Part shown: positions 42,931 to 51,939 of the stretch, in pieces
Numbering within the stretch: the first letter of the stretch is position 1
Layout: every line of letters starts with the position of its first letter
Source: Phocaeicola fibrisolvens
GTDB taxonomy: Bacteria > Bacteroidota > Bacteroidia > Bacteroidales > Bacteroidaceae
Assembly: GCF_025567125.1 (NCBI RefSeq)
Contig: NZ_JAOQJI010000020.1
Span: forward strand, 1 to 64,000
DNA length: 64,000 nt
Direction: 5' to 3'
The notes under the pieces: model-generated
The model's input: the letters and a program-made list of their open reading frames with translations, nothing else
Told to the model about the DNA's origin: nothing
Database searches by the model: none
Position numbers and translations under genes: made by a program

Positions 42931-43950
42931 TCAGGCAAACTTGACCAAGATACGGAATACTTTACCTGGATTGGCAGCCCAACTGGACATGGCCTCTGCA
43001 GCCCCTTCCGGCAGGACGATTCTTGAAATAAGTTTCTCAACCGGACAATTTCCTGTCTGCATATAGTGTATTACAGCGCGAAAATCGGCGGGAAGTGCAT
43101 TTCGGGAGCCCCGAATGTCCAGTTCCTTCTGTACGAAAAACTTCGTCTGGAATTCCACTCCACTCTTGGCATAACCAATGCAAACCACCCGACCAGTAAA
43201 GCCGACTTCATCAACTGCCATTACATAAGTAGCCGGACTTCCTACCGCTTCGATTACCACATCGGCACCCATTCCACCAGAATACTCCTGCACCCGTTCA
43301 TGCACGTTCTCTGTCCGTGAATTAATCACATACGAAGCACCCACTTTACGGGCCAATGCCAATTTCTCGTCATCCAGGTCGACGGCAATCACCGTGGCAC
43401 CGCGTAAGGCCGCACGTACGATGGCTCCCATACCGACCATTCCGCAACCAATGACCATCACCAGTTCGTTGTCGACCACCTGTCCACGTGACACGGCATG
43501 GAAGCCCACACTCATCGGCTCAATCAGGGCACAGTCGCGGGCAGAAATACCCTCTGCCGGAATCACCTTGTTCCAGGGCAGTACGGCATATTCACACATT
43601 ACCCCTTGACGCTGCACACCGAGGGTTTCATTGTGTTCACAAGCGTTCACTCGTCCGTTCCGGCACGAAGCACACTTGCCGCAATTCGTATAAGGGTTCA
43701 GCGTCACACTCATGCCCTTCTTGAAACTGTCGGGTACTCCTGCCCCTACGGCTTCTATCACGGCACCGACTTCATGTCCCGGAATGACCGGCATCTTCAC
43801 CATCGGGTTCCGTCCGAGATACGTATTCAAGTCGGAACCACAAAAACCTACATACTCAATCTTTACCAATATCTCCCCTTCGTGCAGTTCGGGTTTTTCA
43901 ATCTCCACGACCGCCATTTGCTGGGGAGCTGCAATTTGAACAGCTTTCAT
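42931..43950 (-). CDS. Zinc-dependent alcohol dehydrogenase
   Basis: A 339-aa medium-chain dehydrogenase. Catalytic zinc ligands are in GFCGSDLNTY and PGHEVGAVIE, and structural zinc ligands in CGKCASCRNGRVNACEHN (about 92-109). The Rossmann motif is MVIGCGMVGMGAI. Last gene of the fucose operon. It probably oxidises a fucose-derived acid or its keto-deoxy product, but sugar specificity cannot be read from the sequence. Confidence 0.85.
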   Translation of the reverse strand: MKAVQIAAPQQMAVVEIEKPELHEGEILVKIEYVGFCGSDLNTYLGRNPMVKMPVIPGHEVGAVIEAVGAGVPDSFKKGMSVTLNPYTNCGKCASCRNGRVNACEHNETLGVQRQGVMCEYAVLPWNKVIPAEGISARDCALIEPMSVGFHAVSRGQVVDNELVMVIGCGMVGMGAIVRAALRGATVIAVDLDDEKLALARKVGASYVINSRTENVHERVQEYSGGMGADVVIEAVGSPATYVMAVDEVGFTGRVVCIGYAKSGVEFQTKFFVQKELDIRGSRNALPADFRAVIHYMQTGNCPVEKLISRIVLPEGAAEAMSSWAANPGKVFRILVKFA

Positions 43951-43982
43951 TTTCTTTTTATTTTTAATTCTACGTTTCTATT

Positions 43983-45251
43983 TTAATCCAACACCTTGTA
44001 TCCCTTCCAGCCATAATAGGCACAGAACAGGAAACAAACCATCGGAACAAGATAAGCCACATGATACATCTGCGCATTGACATGCATCAGATAGGCCGTG
44101 AACTGAGGCAGACAGGCATTTCCCACAATGGCCATCACCAGGAAAGCGGCCCCGCTCTTGGTTTGGTCGCCCAACCCTTTCAATGCCAGCGAGAACTGTG
44201 TGGGATACATGATGGACATAAAGAAGGAGATGCCCAGCATGGCATACAGCCCGGTCCGCCCGCCACACACGGTCACTAGCAGACACAGCACCACGTTCAC
44301 CAGTGCATACACCAGCAACATGTCCTGCGGACGGAAACGAATCATCAGTCCGGTACCAATCCATCGTCCGAGCAGGAAAGCCAGCATATATAATCCAAAA
44401 TACGTGGTAGCCACGGTTTCCGAAATGCCTGCATACGTACAGCAGTACACCAGAAACAGGCTGTTGATGGCCGTCTGCCCGCCGTTATAGAAGAACTGGG
44501 CAATTACTCCCCAGCGCAGATGCGACCGTTTCCATACCCCAAAATCTATCAGTTTTTCCTTAACCGACTCACGGTGACCTTCGTCGCCAATCTTCGGCAG
44601 TCTGGCAAAAAGGAATACCACGGCAATGAGCAGCAACAATACGGCCAGCGCCAGATAAGGAGTTTTCATGGCATCCGTTTCAAACTGGATATAAGCGTCC
44701 CATCCGCCTGGATAATCCGCAGGCAACGTTTCGCGCGTATAATGAGTACCGCTCAACACCAGTTTGCTCAAGAACATGGCCGAGATGAAGGCACCCAGCC
44801 CGTTGAACGACTGCGCCAGGTTCAGGCGCCGGGGAGCAGTAGCCGCCTCACCCAACGCCGTGACATACGGATTGGCCGCTGTCTCCAGGAAACACATCCC
44901 GGTGGCAATAATGAAGAAGATGCACAGATACGCCCAATATTCTTTCAAGATGGCTGCCGGAAAGAACAACAAGCCTCCCACGGCTGCCAGGAACAATCCA
45001 AACACAATACCCGCCTTGTAGCTGTAACGCTTCATGAACATGGCAATCGGTATCGGGAAAATAAAATAAGCCAGCCAGTAGGCCGTTTCCGTAAAAGAGG
45101 CTTCAAAGGTATTCAGCTCACAGGTCTTCATCAGCTGCCGGATCATGGTAGGCAGCAGGTTGCTGCTGATGGCCCACAAAAAGAACAAGCTGAACACCAG
45201 TGCCAGCGGAAGTGTATAACTTTTGTTTTTCATCGTATCCTGCTTTTTCAC
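43983..45251 (-). CDS. FucP-like sugar:H+ symporter (MFS)
   Basis: A 422-aa permease with about 12 membrane segments. SLFFLWAISSNLLPTMIRQL (about 16-35), FLETAANPYVTALG (about 116-129) and LNLAQSFNGLGAF match the FHS family (FucP, GluP). Imports fucose freed by the GH29 enzyme; fucose is inferred from the operon. Directly follows the lactonase gene. Confidence 0.9.
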   Translation of the reverse strand: MKKQDTMKNKSYTLPLALVFSLFFLWAISSNLLPTMIRQLMKTCELNTFEASFTETAYWLAYFIFPIPIAMFMKRYSYKAGIVFGLFLAAVGGLLFFPAAILKEYWAYLCIFFIIATGMCFLETAANPYVTALGEAATAPRRLNLAQSFNGLGAFISAMFLSKLVLSGTHYTRETLPADYPGGWDAYIQFETDAMKTPYLALAVLLLLIAVVFLFARLPKIGDEGHRESVKEKLIDFGVWKRSHLRWGVIAQFFYNGGQTAINSLFLVYCCTYAGISETVATTYFGLYMLAFLLGRWIGTGLMIRFRPQDMLLVYALVNVVLCLLVTVCGGRTGLYAMLGISFFMSIMYPTQFSLALKGLGDQTKSGAAFLVMAIVGNACLPQFTAYLMHVNAQMYHVAYLVPMVCFLFCAYYGWKGYKVLD

Positions 45252-46178
45252 TTATTCCGACATATTCTTGACATAAGGAAGTTCCGGCAACTTCTGGAAA
45301 CCATAAAAACGGCGGGCATTCTCTCCAAGGAACAGGGCTTTCTCCTCGTCTGTCAGTTCCTTCGACTTGCTCACGAAATCGTACGACATCCGATACGTAA
45401 TGGCGGTAATCGTCCGCGGATAGTCCGACCCCCACATCAGTTTTTCGAAACCAACCAAATCGGCTGCCTCCCGAATGGCCCTTATAGCCCCCTTGAACGG
45501 GTAAAACTCGTCGTTGAACAGCCAGGTGATACCGCCCGACTCAATACGCACATTCGGATGGCGCGCCAGCTTGATTTGCTCCGTCCAACCGGAAGTGGTC
45601 ACCATCCCGAAATGGCCAATGGCCACTTTCAGGTCAGGACATTCCTGAATCACCTCTTCCAACTCACCCACCTGCGTAGCCCCGTCGGCCATGTCGATGG
45701 AAAGCAATACTCCGTGTTGTTCCATCAAATGGAACAGCTGCATCATTTCCTCACTGTTCAGCCACACACGGCCTTCTTTCAGCAACAGCCGCTGAGCCGG
45801 TATCTTAATACCCCGGAACCCGCGAGCAATGAGCTGACGCGCCTGCTCCAGAAAACCCGGTTTGCGGAATTCGCACATACCGCACACAAAGAACCGGTTG
45901 GGATAGCGGGCAGCGACTTCCTCCAGATAATCATTCTGAAAACCGTCGATAAACTCCTGTGTCACCACTGCCGCAGCCACCTGCGCATAATTCATGTTCG
46001 ACAGGAATACTTCGGCACTGTTCACCCCGTCGGTCATAAACGGGGGAAGCATCTGACGCACTTCCCCCATAAACAATGACCGCCCATTCTCCAAGGTACG
46101 GATAGGCAGTCCATCAACCACCGTATCCTGCTTCAACCATAAATGAGAATGTGCATCTATAATCAACCCCATATACAA
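45252..46178 (-). CDS. Amidohydrolase, probable fuconolactonase
   Basis: A 308-aa TIM-barrel hydrolase. Metal ligands are in IIDAHSHLWL (HxH), AIGHFG (His) and WGSDYPRT (Asp). It belongs with the COG2159/COG3618 group that contains L-fuconolactonase and L-rhamnonolactonase. In the operon it would open the lactone made by the aldo/keto reductase. It begins 9 bp after that gene. Confidence 0.82.
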   Translation of the reverse strand: MYMGLIIDAHSHLWLKQDTVVDGLPIRTLENGRSLFMGEVRQMLPPFMTDGVNSAEVFLSNMNYAQVAAAVVTQEFIDGFQNDYLEEVAARYPNRFFVCGMCEFRKPGFLEQARQLIARGFRGIKIPAQRLLLKEGRVWLNSEEMMQLFHLMEQHGVLLSIDMADGATQVGELEEVIQECPDLKVAIGHFGMVTTSGWTEQIKLARHPNVRIESGGITWLFNDEFYPFKGAIRAIREAADLVGFEKLMWGSDYPRTITAITYRMSYDFVSKSKELTDEEKALFLGENARRFYGFQKLPELPYVKNMSE

Positions 46179-46187
46179 CTTCCTCCT

Positions 46188-47126
46188 TTATGAGTTAGCC
46201 CAGCTCACGCGGAACTGGTTGCCGATGATTTCCCGCACTTCACGTACCAATTCCTCATCCATCGGTTCCTCGATATACGCTACATTCTTCTTCACATTCT
46301 GCGGATTGGCCGTACTGAACAATGTAGTGGCAATCCGCGGATTGCTGACTGCATACTGCATGGCCAGCTTCTCAATGGGATAATGCTTGGCTTTGCAATG
46401 TTCCATCGCCTTCCGACAGGCCTCTACCAGCGGCTGGGGTGCCGGATGCCAAGCCGGTACGCCTCTTTCCGTCAGCAATCCCATAGACAACGGAGAGGCA
46501 TTGATGACGCCGATACCTTTCGATTCAAAATAATCCAGGAAATCCAACAGCTTGTCGTCACACAGGCAGTGATGACAAAAGTTCAACACCGATTCCACCG
46601 TACCGTCCGGCACATGGTCAATCACCCATTTCAGGTTCTCCAGCTGAAGGTCGGTAATGCCCACATGGCCTACCACCCCTTTTTCTCTCAGTTCCACCAA
46701 GGCTGGCAGAGTTTCATTCACCACCTGGTTCAAATCGGCGAACTCGATATCATGCACGTTAATCAAATCGATGTAATCAATATGCAGGCGTTCCATGCTT
46801 TCGTACACACTCTCCGTAGCCCGTTTGCCGGAATAATCCCACGTATTCACGCCATCTTTTCCGTAACGTCCCACCTTCGTGGAGAGGTAATACTTGTCGC
46901 GTGGAATATCCTTCAACGCCTTTCCCAACACGGTCTCCGCCTTGTAATGCCCGTAATAAGGTGACACATCTATAAAATTCATTCCCAAATCGATAGCTGT
47001 AAACACCGCCTCCAAGGCCTCTTTTTCTTTAATGTCATGGAATACTCCTCCTAAAGAAGAAGCTCCAAAACTCAGGGAAGAAACTTTCATTCCCGTTTTT
47101 CCAATTTCATGGTATTGCATAGTCAT
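46188..47126 (-). CDS. Aldo/keto reductase, probable L-fucose dehydrogenase
   Basis: A 312-aa AKR with the catalytic tetrad Asp and Tyr in FIDVSPYYGHYKAE, Lys in YLSTKVGRYG and His in DLINVHDIE. Similar enzymes oxidise L-fucose or L-galactose at C1 (D-threo-aldose 1-dehydrogenase). It lies between mutarotase and lactonase genes, as expected for the non-phosphorylating fucose pathway. Confidence 0.82.
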   Translation of the reverse strand: MTMQYHEIGKTGMKVSSLSFGASSLGGVFHDIKEKEALEAVFTAIDLGMNFIDVSPYYGHYKAETVLGKALKDIPRDKYYLSTKVGRYGKDGVNTWDYSGKRATESVYESMERLHIDYIDLINVHDIEFADLNQVVNETLPALVELREKGVVGHVGITDLQLENLKWVIDHVPDGTVESVLNFCHHCLCDDKLLDFLDYFESKGIGVINASPLSMGLLTERGVPAWHPAPQPLVEACRKAMEHCKAKHYPIEKLAMQYAVSNPRIATTLFSTANPQNVKKNVAYIEEPMDEELVREVREIIGNQFRVSWANS

Positions 47127-47131
47127 TTTAT

Positions 47132-47512
47132 TTAAGATTCATACAAATAAAACATTCGTTCCATCAACCGCCATTTTTCGGCAGAAGTGCTGCCCGGCAC
47201 ACATTCCTGAAAACGGGCTACATGGTCTTCCCATTCGGCCTGCCGGGGCAATTGAGCCAGGCGTTTCATCGCGGTATCCCAGTCAAAATCCAATGGTGTT
47301 TCCACAATCATGAACAGGCGGCTGCCGATGATGTAAATCTCCATCTCCAGAATCCCGACCGACCGAATACCTTCCCGAATCTCCGGCCAAGCCTTTTCAC
47401 GACTATGTATTTCCCGGTATTCCGCTATCAGTTCCGGATTGTTTTTCAAATCCAATGTCTGGCAGTAGCGCTTGACGGGCATCCTATATTCTTTTACTCT
47501 ATATCCTTCCAT
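47132..47512 (-). CDS. RhaM/L-rhamnose-mutarotase-family protein
   Basis: A 126-aa small ferredoxin-like enzyme. EYREIHSREKAWPEIREGIR followed by SVGILEMEIYIIGSRLFMIV fits the RhaM family, which interconverts sugar anomers. Here it would convert released beta/alpha-L-fucose to the anomer used by the dehydrogenase. Located 5 bp after the GH29 gene and 5 bp before the reductase. Confidence 0.88.
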   Translation of the reverse strand: MEGYRVKEYRMPVKRYCQTLDLKNNPELIAEYREIHSREKAWPEIREGIRSVGILEMEIYIIGSRLFMIVETPLDFDWDTAMKRLAQLPRQAEWEDHVARFQECVPGSTSAEKWRLMERMFYLYES

Positions 47513-47516
47513 TTTA

Positions 47517-49160
47517 TCATTTCATAATCTTCAGTACAGGCGCAATCTGATTCAATGGCTGAGTCGGTAATGTCACCCGCAACCCCTCTGCCGTACGTAC
47601 AAAATCGACCTTTCCGTATCCCAATAATTCTACTCGCCGAATATTTTCTTCATAAAGTTTGCTACCAGCAGCCAGCGACTTGACGGTCACTTTACCATCT
47701 TCCGGCCAGGCCAGTACGGTGGCATACAAAGCTTTCGGGGTTTGGGTAAACCGGATTTCCTTGGCTCCCGCCTGACTGTAGGAGCCTTCATTGAAACCTT
47801 GCGCATTCAGCGGAATGTCTTCTTCCGCAATCGGGCCTTCGCCAAACACTTTCCACGGACGCGTATCGTAAATGGCTTCCTTGTTGATGTTCATCCATTC
47901 GCCAAACTCCTTCAAGATTTTCTCTTCCTTCTCATCGAAAGTTCCATCAGCCCGCAACGGCACACTCAGCAACAGATTACCGTTCTTGCTCACGATGTCA
48001 ACCAACAGTTTGGCTACGTAGGCAGCCGACTTATATTCATTCTTCTCATAAATGGACGTATTGTAATGCCACCCGCCGATGCAGGAGCATGACTGCCAAG
48101 GCTGGTCGATAATCTGATTAGGAGCCCCGCGTTCCACATCCCATACCAATGCCTTCCGCTGGTTTTCGTCCAAAATCTTTCCGAACATCACCGCCTCCAG
48201 TTTGCCTTTATGTGTAGCCATGTTGTGGTTATAGAAATGTGCCGCAATCTTCAGTCCCGCATCACTGATGGGATAAAAAGGAGCAACCGTCACATCGAAA
48301 TAAATCAAATCCGGATTGTAACGGTTGATGGCATCTACCGTACGGTTATAGAAATTTGTGCAATATTCCGGGGTAGGAATGCACACTCCGTTTCCCCACG
48401 CCCACTGTCGGTGAATCATTCCATTATCCCAACTGTTTTCACTCAACGGATGGTTCTGTGCATACAAATCCTGCGGGTCGTATCCTTCCCACCACTTACC
48501 TTTTCCATCGGCCTTGGTCAGCTTTCCATCATAAGGAATACCTTTTTTCGGGCCAATCGTATCATGACGCTGTGAGGGTTCATACCAGCTCCACGCATGG
48601 TCGGCATGGAAACTGATGCCGAAATACAACCCGTATTTCCGGGCAGCTTTCTCCCATCCGGCCAGAATGTCTTTTTTCGGTCCCATGTTTACCGAGTTCC
48701 AAGATTGGTACTTGCTGTCCCACAAGTCCATGTTGTCGTGGTGATTGCCCAAGGCAAAGAAATACTGAGCACCGATTTTCTTATAAAAGGCCACCAGCTT
48801 GTCGGGGTCCCATTTCTCGGCCTTCCACAACGGAATGATGTCCTTGAAACCCACCTCCGACGGATGGCCATAGTGTTCCACATGGAACTTATATTCATTC
48901 GAGCCTTCAATATACATGGAGCGGGCCATCCAGTCGCCGGAACCTTCCACACATTGGGGACCCCAGTGCGCCCAAATGCCAAACTTCACGTTCCGGAACC
49001 ATTCCGGTACCTGATAGTTGCTTTCAAGCGAAGCCCAGGTAGGTTCGAATTTGCCTTTCATCATCGGTTCGTCTTTCTCCGAAACCGGCACCTGATAGGT
49101 TTGAGCAGCCAGTCCGCTGACAGATAAAAATAAAGAAGCCAATATGAGTTTTGTTTTCAT
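47517..49160 (-). CDS. Alpha-L-fucosidase, GH29
   Basis: A 547-aa secreted retaining fucosidase (signal peptide LILASLFLSVSGLAAQ). GH29 motifs: WFRNVKFGIWAHWGPQCVEG (about 38-57), LGNHHDNMDLWDSKYQSWNS, and NPDLIYFDVTVAP, whose Asp is the likely nucleophile. A beta-sandwich tail follows (about 430-547). First gene of the fucose operon, with a conserved promoter shared with SusC and GH97. Confidence 0.94.
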   Translation of the reverse strand: MKTKLILASLFLSVSGLAAQTYQVPVSEKDEPMMKGKFEPTWASLESNYQVPEWFRNVKFGIWAHWGPQCVEGSGDWMARSMYIEGSNEYKFHVEHYGHPSEVGFKDIIPLWKAEKWDPDKLVAFYKKIGAQYFFALGNHHDNMDLWDSKYQSWNSVNMGPKKDILAGWEKAARKYGLYFGISFHADHAWSWYEPSQRHDTIGPKKGIPYDGKLTKADGKGKWWEGYDPQDLYAQNHPLSENSWDNGMIHRQWAWGNGVCIPTPEYCTNFYNRTVDAINRYNPDLIYFDVTVAPFYPISDAGLKIAAHFYNHNMATHKGKLEAVMFGKILDENQRKALVWDVERGAPNQIIDQPWQSCSCIGGWHYNTSIYEKNEYKSAAYVAKLLVDIVSKNGNLLLSVPLRADGTFDEKEEKILKEFGEWMNINKEAIYDTRPWKVFGEGPIAEEDIPLNAQGFNEGSYSQAGAKEIRFTQTPKALYATVLAWPEDGKVTVKSLAAGSKLYEENIRRVELLGYGKVDFVRTAEGLRVTLPTQPLNQIAPVLKIMK

Positions 49161-49190
49161 AAGTATGATTTTTAGAGATTCTTACAAAAA

Positions 49191-49256
49191 CAAATGTACA
49201 GAGAAACTAAAAACAGGAATAGGATTAAATGGTAAGTTTATATGTCAATATCGACA
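49191..49256 (-). promoter_or_regulatory. GH29 operon promoter with shared regulon motif
   Basis: Minus-strand -7 box TACATTTG (49191-49198). Counting from 49191, AGGATTAAAT is at offset 30 and TCGAC at offset 60, within AATATCGACA (49247-49256). The same layout occurs upstream of the second SusC gene and, slightly degenerate, GH97. No TTTG -33 element, as expected for an activator-dependent promoter. Confidence 0.7.
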
Positions 49257-49362
49257 AACTGTCCCTCAAAAGCCTCTTTTTCCCAATTTATTCACACTTA
49301 TTTCGACAAGCTTTCATCAAGAAAAAGAATAAAACTGTAAATTTATCACCAAAATTTAGCCT

Positions 49363-50217
49363 ATGAATCTGCAAGTAGAACAACTGCATCCACTGGTCCT
49401 GAGTGTAGGGCTGGCTATCCACAACGCCGACTGGAACTGGAAAAATGTCAACAGCCCGTTTACACGTTTGTACTATGTCACAGAAGGTACAGCTCAAATA
49501 GAACTACCCGACGGAATACATACCTTACATCCCAATCACATGTATTTCGTGCCGGCATTTACGGTACATACCAATATCTGTTCTTCACACTTTGTTCATT
49601 ACTACTTGCATATTTATGAGGACCACTATTCGGAAAATGACTGGCTGGAGCACTGGAAATTCCCGGTAGAGATAGAAGCCGCCCCCTTCGATTTAGCACT
49701 TTTCCAACGCTTGTGTGAAATCAACCCCCACATGACACTTCAGAAATCAGATCCCACCACATACGACAACAATCCGACACTTATGCGTAACCTGCTTAAG
49801 AACCGGCAAAGAGCGTTCTGCGACAAAGTAGAGTCAAGAGGAATTGTACTGCAACTGTTGTCACACTTCCTGAAACATGCCCAACCTAAAATTGAAATGG
49901 AAGATAACCGAATTGCCAAAACCGTGATGTACATTCGCAAGCACCTTAACGAGTCCATTGAACTTGAGAAGTTGGCCGAAATATCCTGCTTATCGAAAGA
50001 CCATTTTATCCGACTGTTCAAGAAAGAATTGGGAAATACCCCTCTGCAATATATCAACCAAAAGAAAATAGAAAAAGCCCAATTACTTCTGATTACGGAG
50101 GATTTAGCGGTTAAAGAAATAGCCTTTCAATTGGCTTTTGAAGATTATTCTTACTTCAACCGTTTATTTAAAAAAATAACCGGCGTGACTCCTCAAGAAT
50201 ACCGCCGGCTATATTAA
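49363..50217 (+). CDS. AraC-family activator of the fucose locus
   Basis: A 284-aa regulator. The N-terminal cupin-like domain (about 20-95; HPNHMYFVPAFTVHTNICSS) would sense sugar. The C-terminal double HTH spans about 185-284: LEKLAEISCLSKDHFIRLFK and AVKEIAFQLAFEDYSYFNRL. Divergent from the fucosidase operon and next to SusD/SusC. Likely activator of the three promoters sharing the TCGA/TTAAAT layout; the ligand is inferred to be fucose or a fucosylated sugar. Confidence 0.88.
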   Translation: MNLQVEQLHPLVLSVGLAIHNADWNWKNVNSPFTRLYYVTEGTAQIELPDGIHTLHPNHMYFVPAFTVHTNICSSHFVHYYLHIYEDHYSENDWLEHWKFPVEIEAAPFDLALFQRLCEINPHMTLQKSDPTTYDNNPTLMRNLLKNRQRAFCDKVESRGIVLQLLSHFLKHAQPKIEMEDNRIAKTVMYIRKHLNESIELEKLAEISCLSKDHFIRLFKKELGNTPLQYINQKKIEKAQLLLITEDLAVKEIAFQLAFEDYSYFNRLFKKITGVTPQEYRRLY

Positions 50218-50231
50218 GTTAAAACTACAAA

Positions 50232-51920
50232 TTAATTGTAGCCTTCATTCTGTTTCAGATTCTTATTCACATTCCTTTCACTCTGTGGAATAGGGAAGTA
50301 ACGATTATGAGCAGCCCAAGTACGAGTTTCAAATTGATAATACATATCTTCATCTACCGGTGAAGCAGCAGAACCACTTCCCCGATAATTCGGAGCAGAA
50401 GAATCATCAGACAATTTCACACCCGTAAACGTGTGGTTCAACTCTTGTTCGGCAATTCCCCAACGAAGCACATCGAAGTACCGGAAACCTTCAAATGCAA
50501 GTTCCACCCGTCTTTCTTTCCGCACCGCTTTACGTACATCTTCCTGAGTAGGCAAATCTGCTTTCTGATAACCTGGCAGACTGACACGATTACGAATGTC
50601 ATTGATGGTCAAATCAAGAACAGACTGGTCCACTTCACCAGGCGCCACTTCATTCAACGCTTCCAAATAACTCAACAAGACTTCTGCATAACGCATAATC
50701 GGAGTGTAAGTCGGAGTCGAAGCAATGTTATTAGTAATTGAAGGATCACAACCTTTTTTCGGACAATACCCATTAAACAGAGCATAACGATTATAACTAT
50801 CCGCTGTATTAGGTCCCAAAAAACAATTATAAGTGATATCATTATAGGTTGTACCCGGATAAGATCCTACAGGAGGAAGAAATATAGAAGCATATAGTCT
50901 TATCTCCCGATTTACATACGGATCATTCTCATCATACACAGCCGATGTTTCGATGCCCTTTCCGTCTGTACAGAAATATTCTTTCACCAATTCATTATAA
51001 GGGGCAAACTGATGCCAACCTCCATACGCACATTCCGGATACAAATATTGATAACGTGAGTTGGTATATTTATCTGCAATACCCATGATACAGAAGATGG
51101 TTTCAGGACTATATTCACCGCCTATTTGGAATAATTTCTCATAACTTTCTTCTCCATTCCGGCGATCCAACTCATAATCTCCCGAAATAATCACCTCATG
51201 CAAGATATTTGCCGCATCTCTCCAACGATCCTGTGCCAAATACAAACGGGATAGCAATACTTTTGCAGCAGCATTGGTCAAACGTCCATAATCCTCTGCA
51301 TCATAACTGTCTGGTAGTAACTGGGCAGCCTCCTTCAAATCTGTTTCTACTTGTGCATACACATCAGCTTGCGCTGTCTGAGCAATCGTATTCGCTTCTT
51401 CCACACTCAATGGGGCAAGCGGCATAGGTACATCTTTAAAATAAAATGCCAAATTAAAGAAGAAATAGGCTCGCAAAGTCTTTACCTCAGCAATCCATTT
51501 TTCCTTCGTATCTTCATCCATTGGACATTTTCCTATATTCGCCAAGAAATTATTGTATTTTGCTATTTGGGTATAAGCATTCTTCCAATATGTCGTAATA
51601 TTCGAGTTTGTTGCTACGGTATTAGAACTGGCCATCAAAGTTGTAAAGTTTTCTTTTTCCGTGCCATTTCCCCCAACAAAATCCAGATACAATAATCCTT
51701 GAGGAGTAGCAAAATCATCATGGGCCCATCCTGTTTGGAACCGATAACAACCTACCAATGCTAAATATGCATCATTCTCACCGGTCCAGCATGTGCTTTC
51801 TGAAATAGCAGAAGGAGGGTTTTTCTCCAATAAATCCGAACAACTCACAAGTGTTCCTGACAAAGCCAATGTATAAATGGACAATTTGGCTATATGTAAT
51901 ATGTGTAATAATGGTTTCAT
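50232..51920 (-). CDS. SusD/RagB-family lipoprotein, second pair
   Basis: A 562-aa SusD-like protein from ATG 51920. The lipobox is SGTLVSC (Cys about 28); the frame continues upstream to 52073 into the SusC end, without family similarity. Landmarks are EKNPPSAISESTCWTGENDA, RKAVRKERRVELAFEGFRYF and RYFPIPQSERN. Follows SusC by 19 bp. Its reading frame is intact although its SusC partner is broken. Confidence 0.93.
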   Translation of the reverse strand: MKPLLHILHIAKLSIYTLALSGTLVSCSDLLEKNPPSAISESTCWTGENDAYLALVGCYRFQTGWAHDDFATPQGLLYLDFVGGNGTEKENFTTLMASSNTVATNSNITTYWKNAYTQIAKYNNFLANIGKCPMDEDTKEKWIAEVKTLRAYFFFNLAFYFKDVPMPLAPLSVEEANTIAQTAQADVYAQVETDLKEAAQLLPDSYDAEDYGRLTNAAAKVLLSRLYLAQDRWRDAANILHEVIISGDYELDRRNGEESYEKLFQIGGEYSPETIFCIMGIADKYTNSRYQYLYPECAYGGWHQFAPYNELVKEYFCTDGKGIETSAVYDENDPYVNREIRLYASIFLPPVGSYPGTTYNDITYNCFLGPNTADSYNRYALFNGYCPKKGCDPSITNNIASTPTYTPIMRYAEVLLSYLEALNEVAPGEVDQSVLDLTINDIRNRVSLPGYQKADLPTQEDVRKAVRKERRVELAFEGFRYFDVLRWGIAEQELNHTFTGVKLSDDSSAPNYRGSGSAASPVDEDMYYQFETRTWAAHNRYFPIPQSERNVNKNLKQNEGYN

Positions 51921-51939
51921 ATAATATGATTTATAGTAA

